Of a DNA stretch of 64,000 bases, positions 63,851 through 64,000 are shown one piece after another. The translations under genes were made by a program, and so were the position numbers. How positions within the stretch are numbered: the first letter of the stretch is position 1; each line of letters begins with the position of its first letter. This stretch comes from Bacteroidales bacterium. Its GTDB lineage: Bacteria > Bacteroidota > Bacteroidia > Bacteroidales > Muribaculaceae. The stretch lies in contig DXXM01000006.1 of the NCBI GenBank assembly GCA_019416285.1, forward strand, positions 1 to 64,000, in the 5' to 3' direction. The notes under the pieces were generated by a model. It did not search any database. It was not told where the DNA came from and saw only the letters and a program-made list of their open reading frames with translations.

Positions 63851-64000
63851 TCAGAATTTCCACTCAACACCGGCCATCACAGTGGCGCGGGGCATGGGAA
63901 ATCCGTAATTTATATGATAATTTGCGGCTGTCAGGTTCTCGCCTTTGACAAACAGTTTCAGAGGACGGGTTAAAATAAATGTATAGGCAGCCTGCGCGTT
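63851..64000 (-). CDS. C-terminal end of a TonB-dependent outer-membrane receptor (partial)
   Basis: The last 49 codons of a gene entering from the right edge. The translation contains LFVKGENLTAANYH, GFPMPRATVMAGVEWKF and a terminal Phe after alternating hydrophobic residues, the typical final barrel strands of TonB-dependent receptors of the BtuB or vitamin/siderophore type (VENL...Y...GxPxPxR). It is 30 bp upstream of the beta-helix gene in the same orientation, so it is probably part of this locus. The rest of the gene is outside the window. Confidence 0.75.
   Translation of the reverse strand, partial: NAQAAYTFILTRPLKLFVKGENLTAANYHINYGFPMPRATVMAGVEWKF

Overview
The window looks like a chromosomal segment of a gut Bacteroidales bacterium, possibly Muribaculaceae-like; the family is a guess. 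The evidence is a SusC/SusD pair, many lipoproteins with an acidic stretch after the lipid-anchored cysteine (the Bacteroidota surface-export signal), promoter boxes of the Bacteroidota form TAnnTTTG, BACON and BspA-type repeat domains, and polysaccharide-utilisation genes. Almost everything is read from the minus strand. No rRNA, tRNA or CRISPR array was seen.

Left part (97-28764), visibly more A+T-rich: an island of about 15 predicted surface lipoproteins and a few membrane proteins. One apparent operon runs from 15000 down to 97. It encodes a CsgG/LpoB-like protein, lipocalin-like and BspA-type repeat proteins, an MscS-type channel, a BACON/leucine-rich-repeat lipoprotein, an exported guanine deaminase, an M15 peptidase and a C11 clostripain-like peptidase. 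A second runs from 22439 down to 15228. It encodes an exported peptide deformylase, a BMP/PnrA-like binding lipoprotein, a binding-protein/C13-legumain fusion, two zinc-ribbon lipoproteins and a DUF4595-like lipoprotein. Two single genes (22738-23154 and 23581-24879) and two nearly identical membrane-bound TPR/AraC-type regulators (24892-28764) complete it.

The main discovery candidate is a shared promoter architecture. Two TGGAGAA half-sites lie 22 bp apart, followed by exactly 40 bp and then a TAnnTTTG box. It stands in front of four transcription units of the island (starts 15000, 22439, 23154, 23581). A shifted version overlaps the -33 box of the regulator gene starting at 26724. This suggests one regulon controlled by the neighbouring AraC-type regulator(s).

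Intergenic 28765-29440 holds insertion-sequence-like debris, including a 25-bp sequence that recurs inverted at 28-52, so the island is bracketed by inverted copies.

Right part (29441-64000), more G+C-rich: a polysaccharide utilisation locus. It contains SusC/SusD, two probable surface glycan-binding lipoproteins, a barrel-less TonB plug protein, lyases of families PL6 and PL8, GH105, a frameshifted BNR-type propeller enzyme, an SMP-30-like propeller, an (alpha/alpha)-barrel glycosidase, GH36, GH31, GH28, two DUF362 proteins (one fused to a GH28-like helix), GH95, GH29, a beta-helix protein and the end of another TonB-dependent receptor. The enzymes point to an acidic, uronate-containing, fucosylated and galactosylated glycan, probably of plant origin. 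A 200-bp segment bounded by perfect 21-bp inverted repeats upstream of GH29 may be an invertible promoter.
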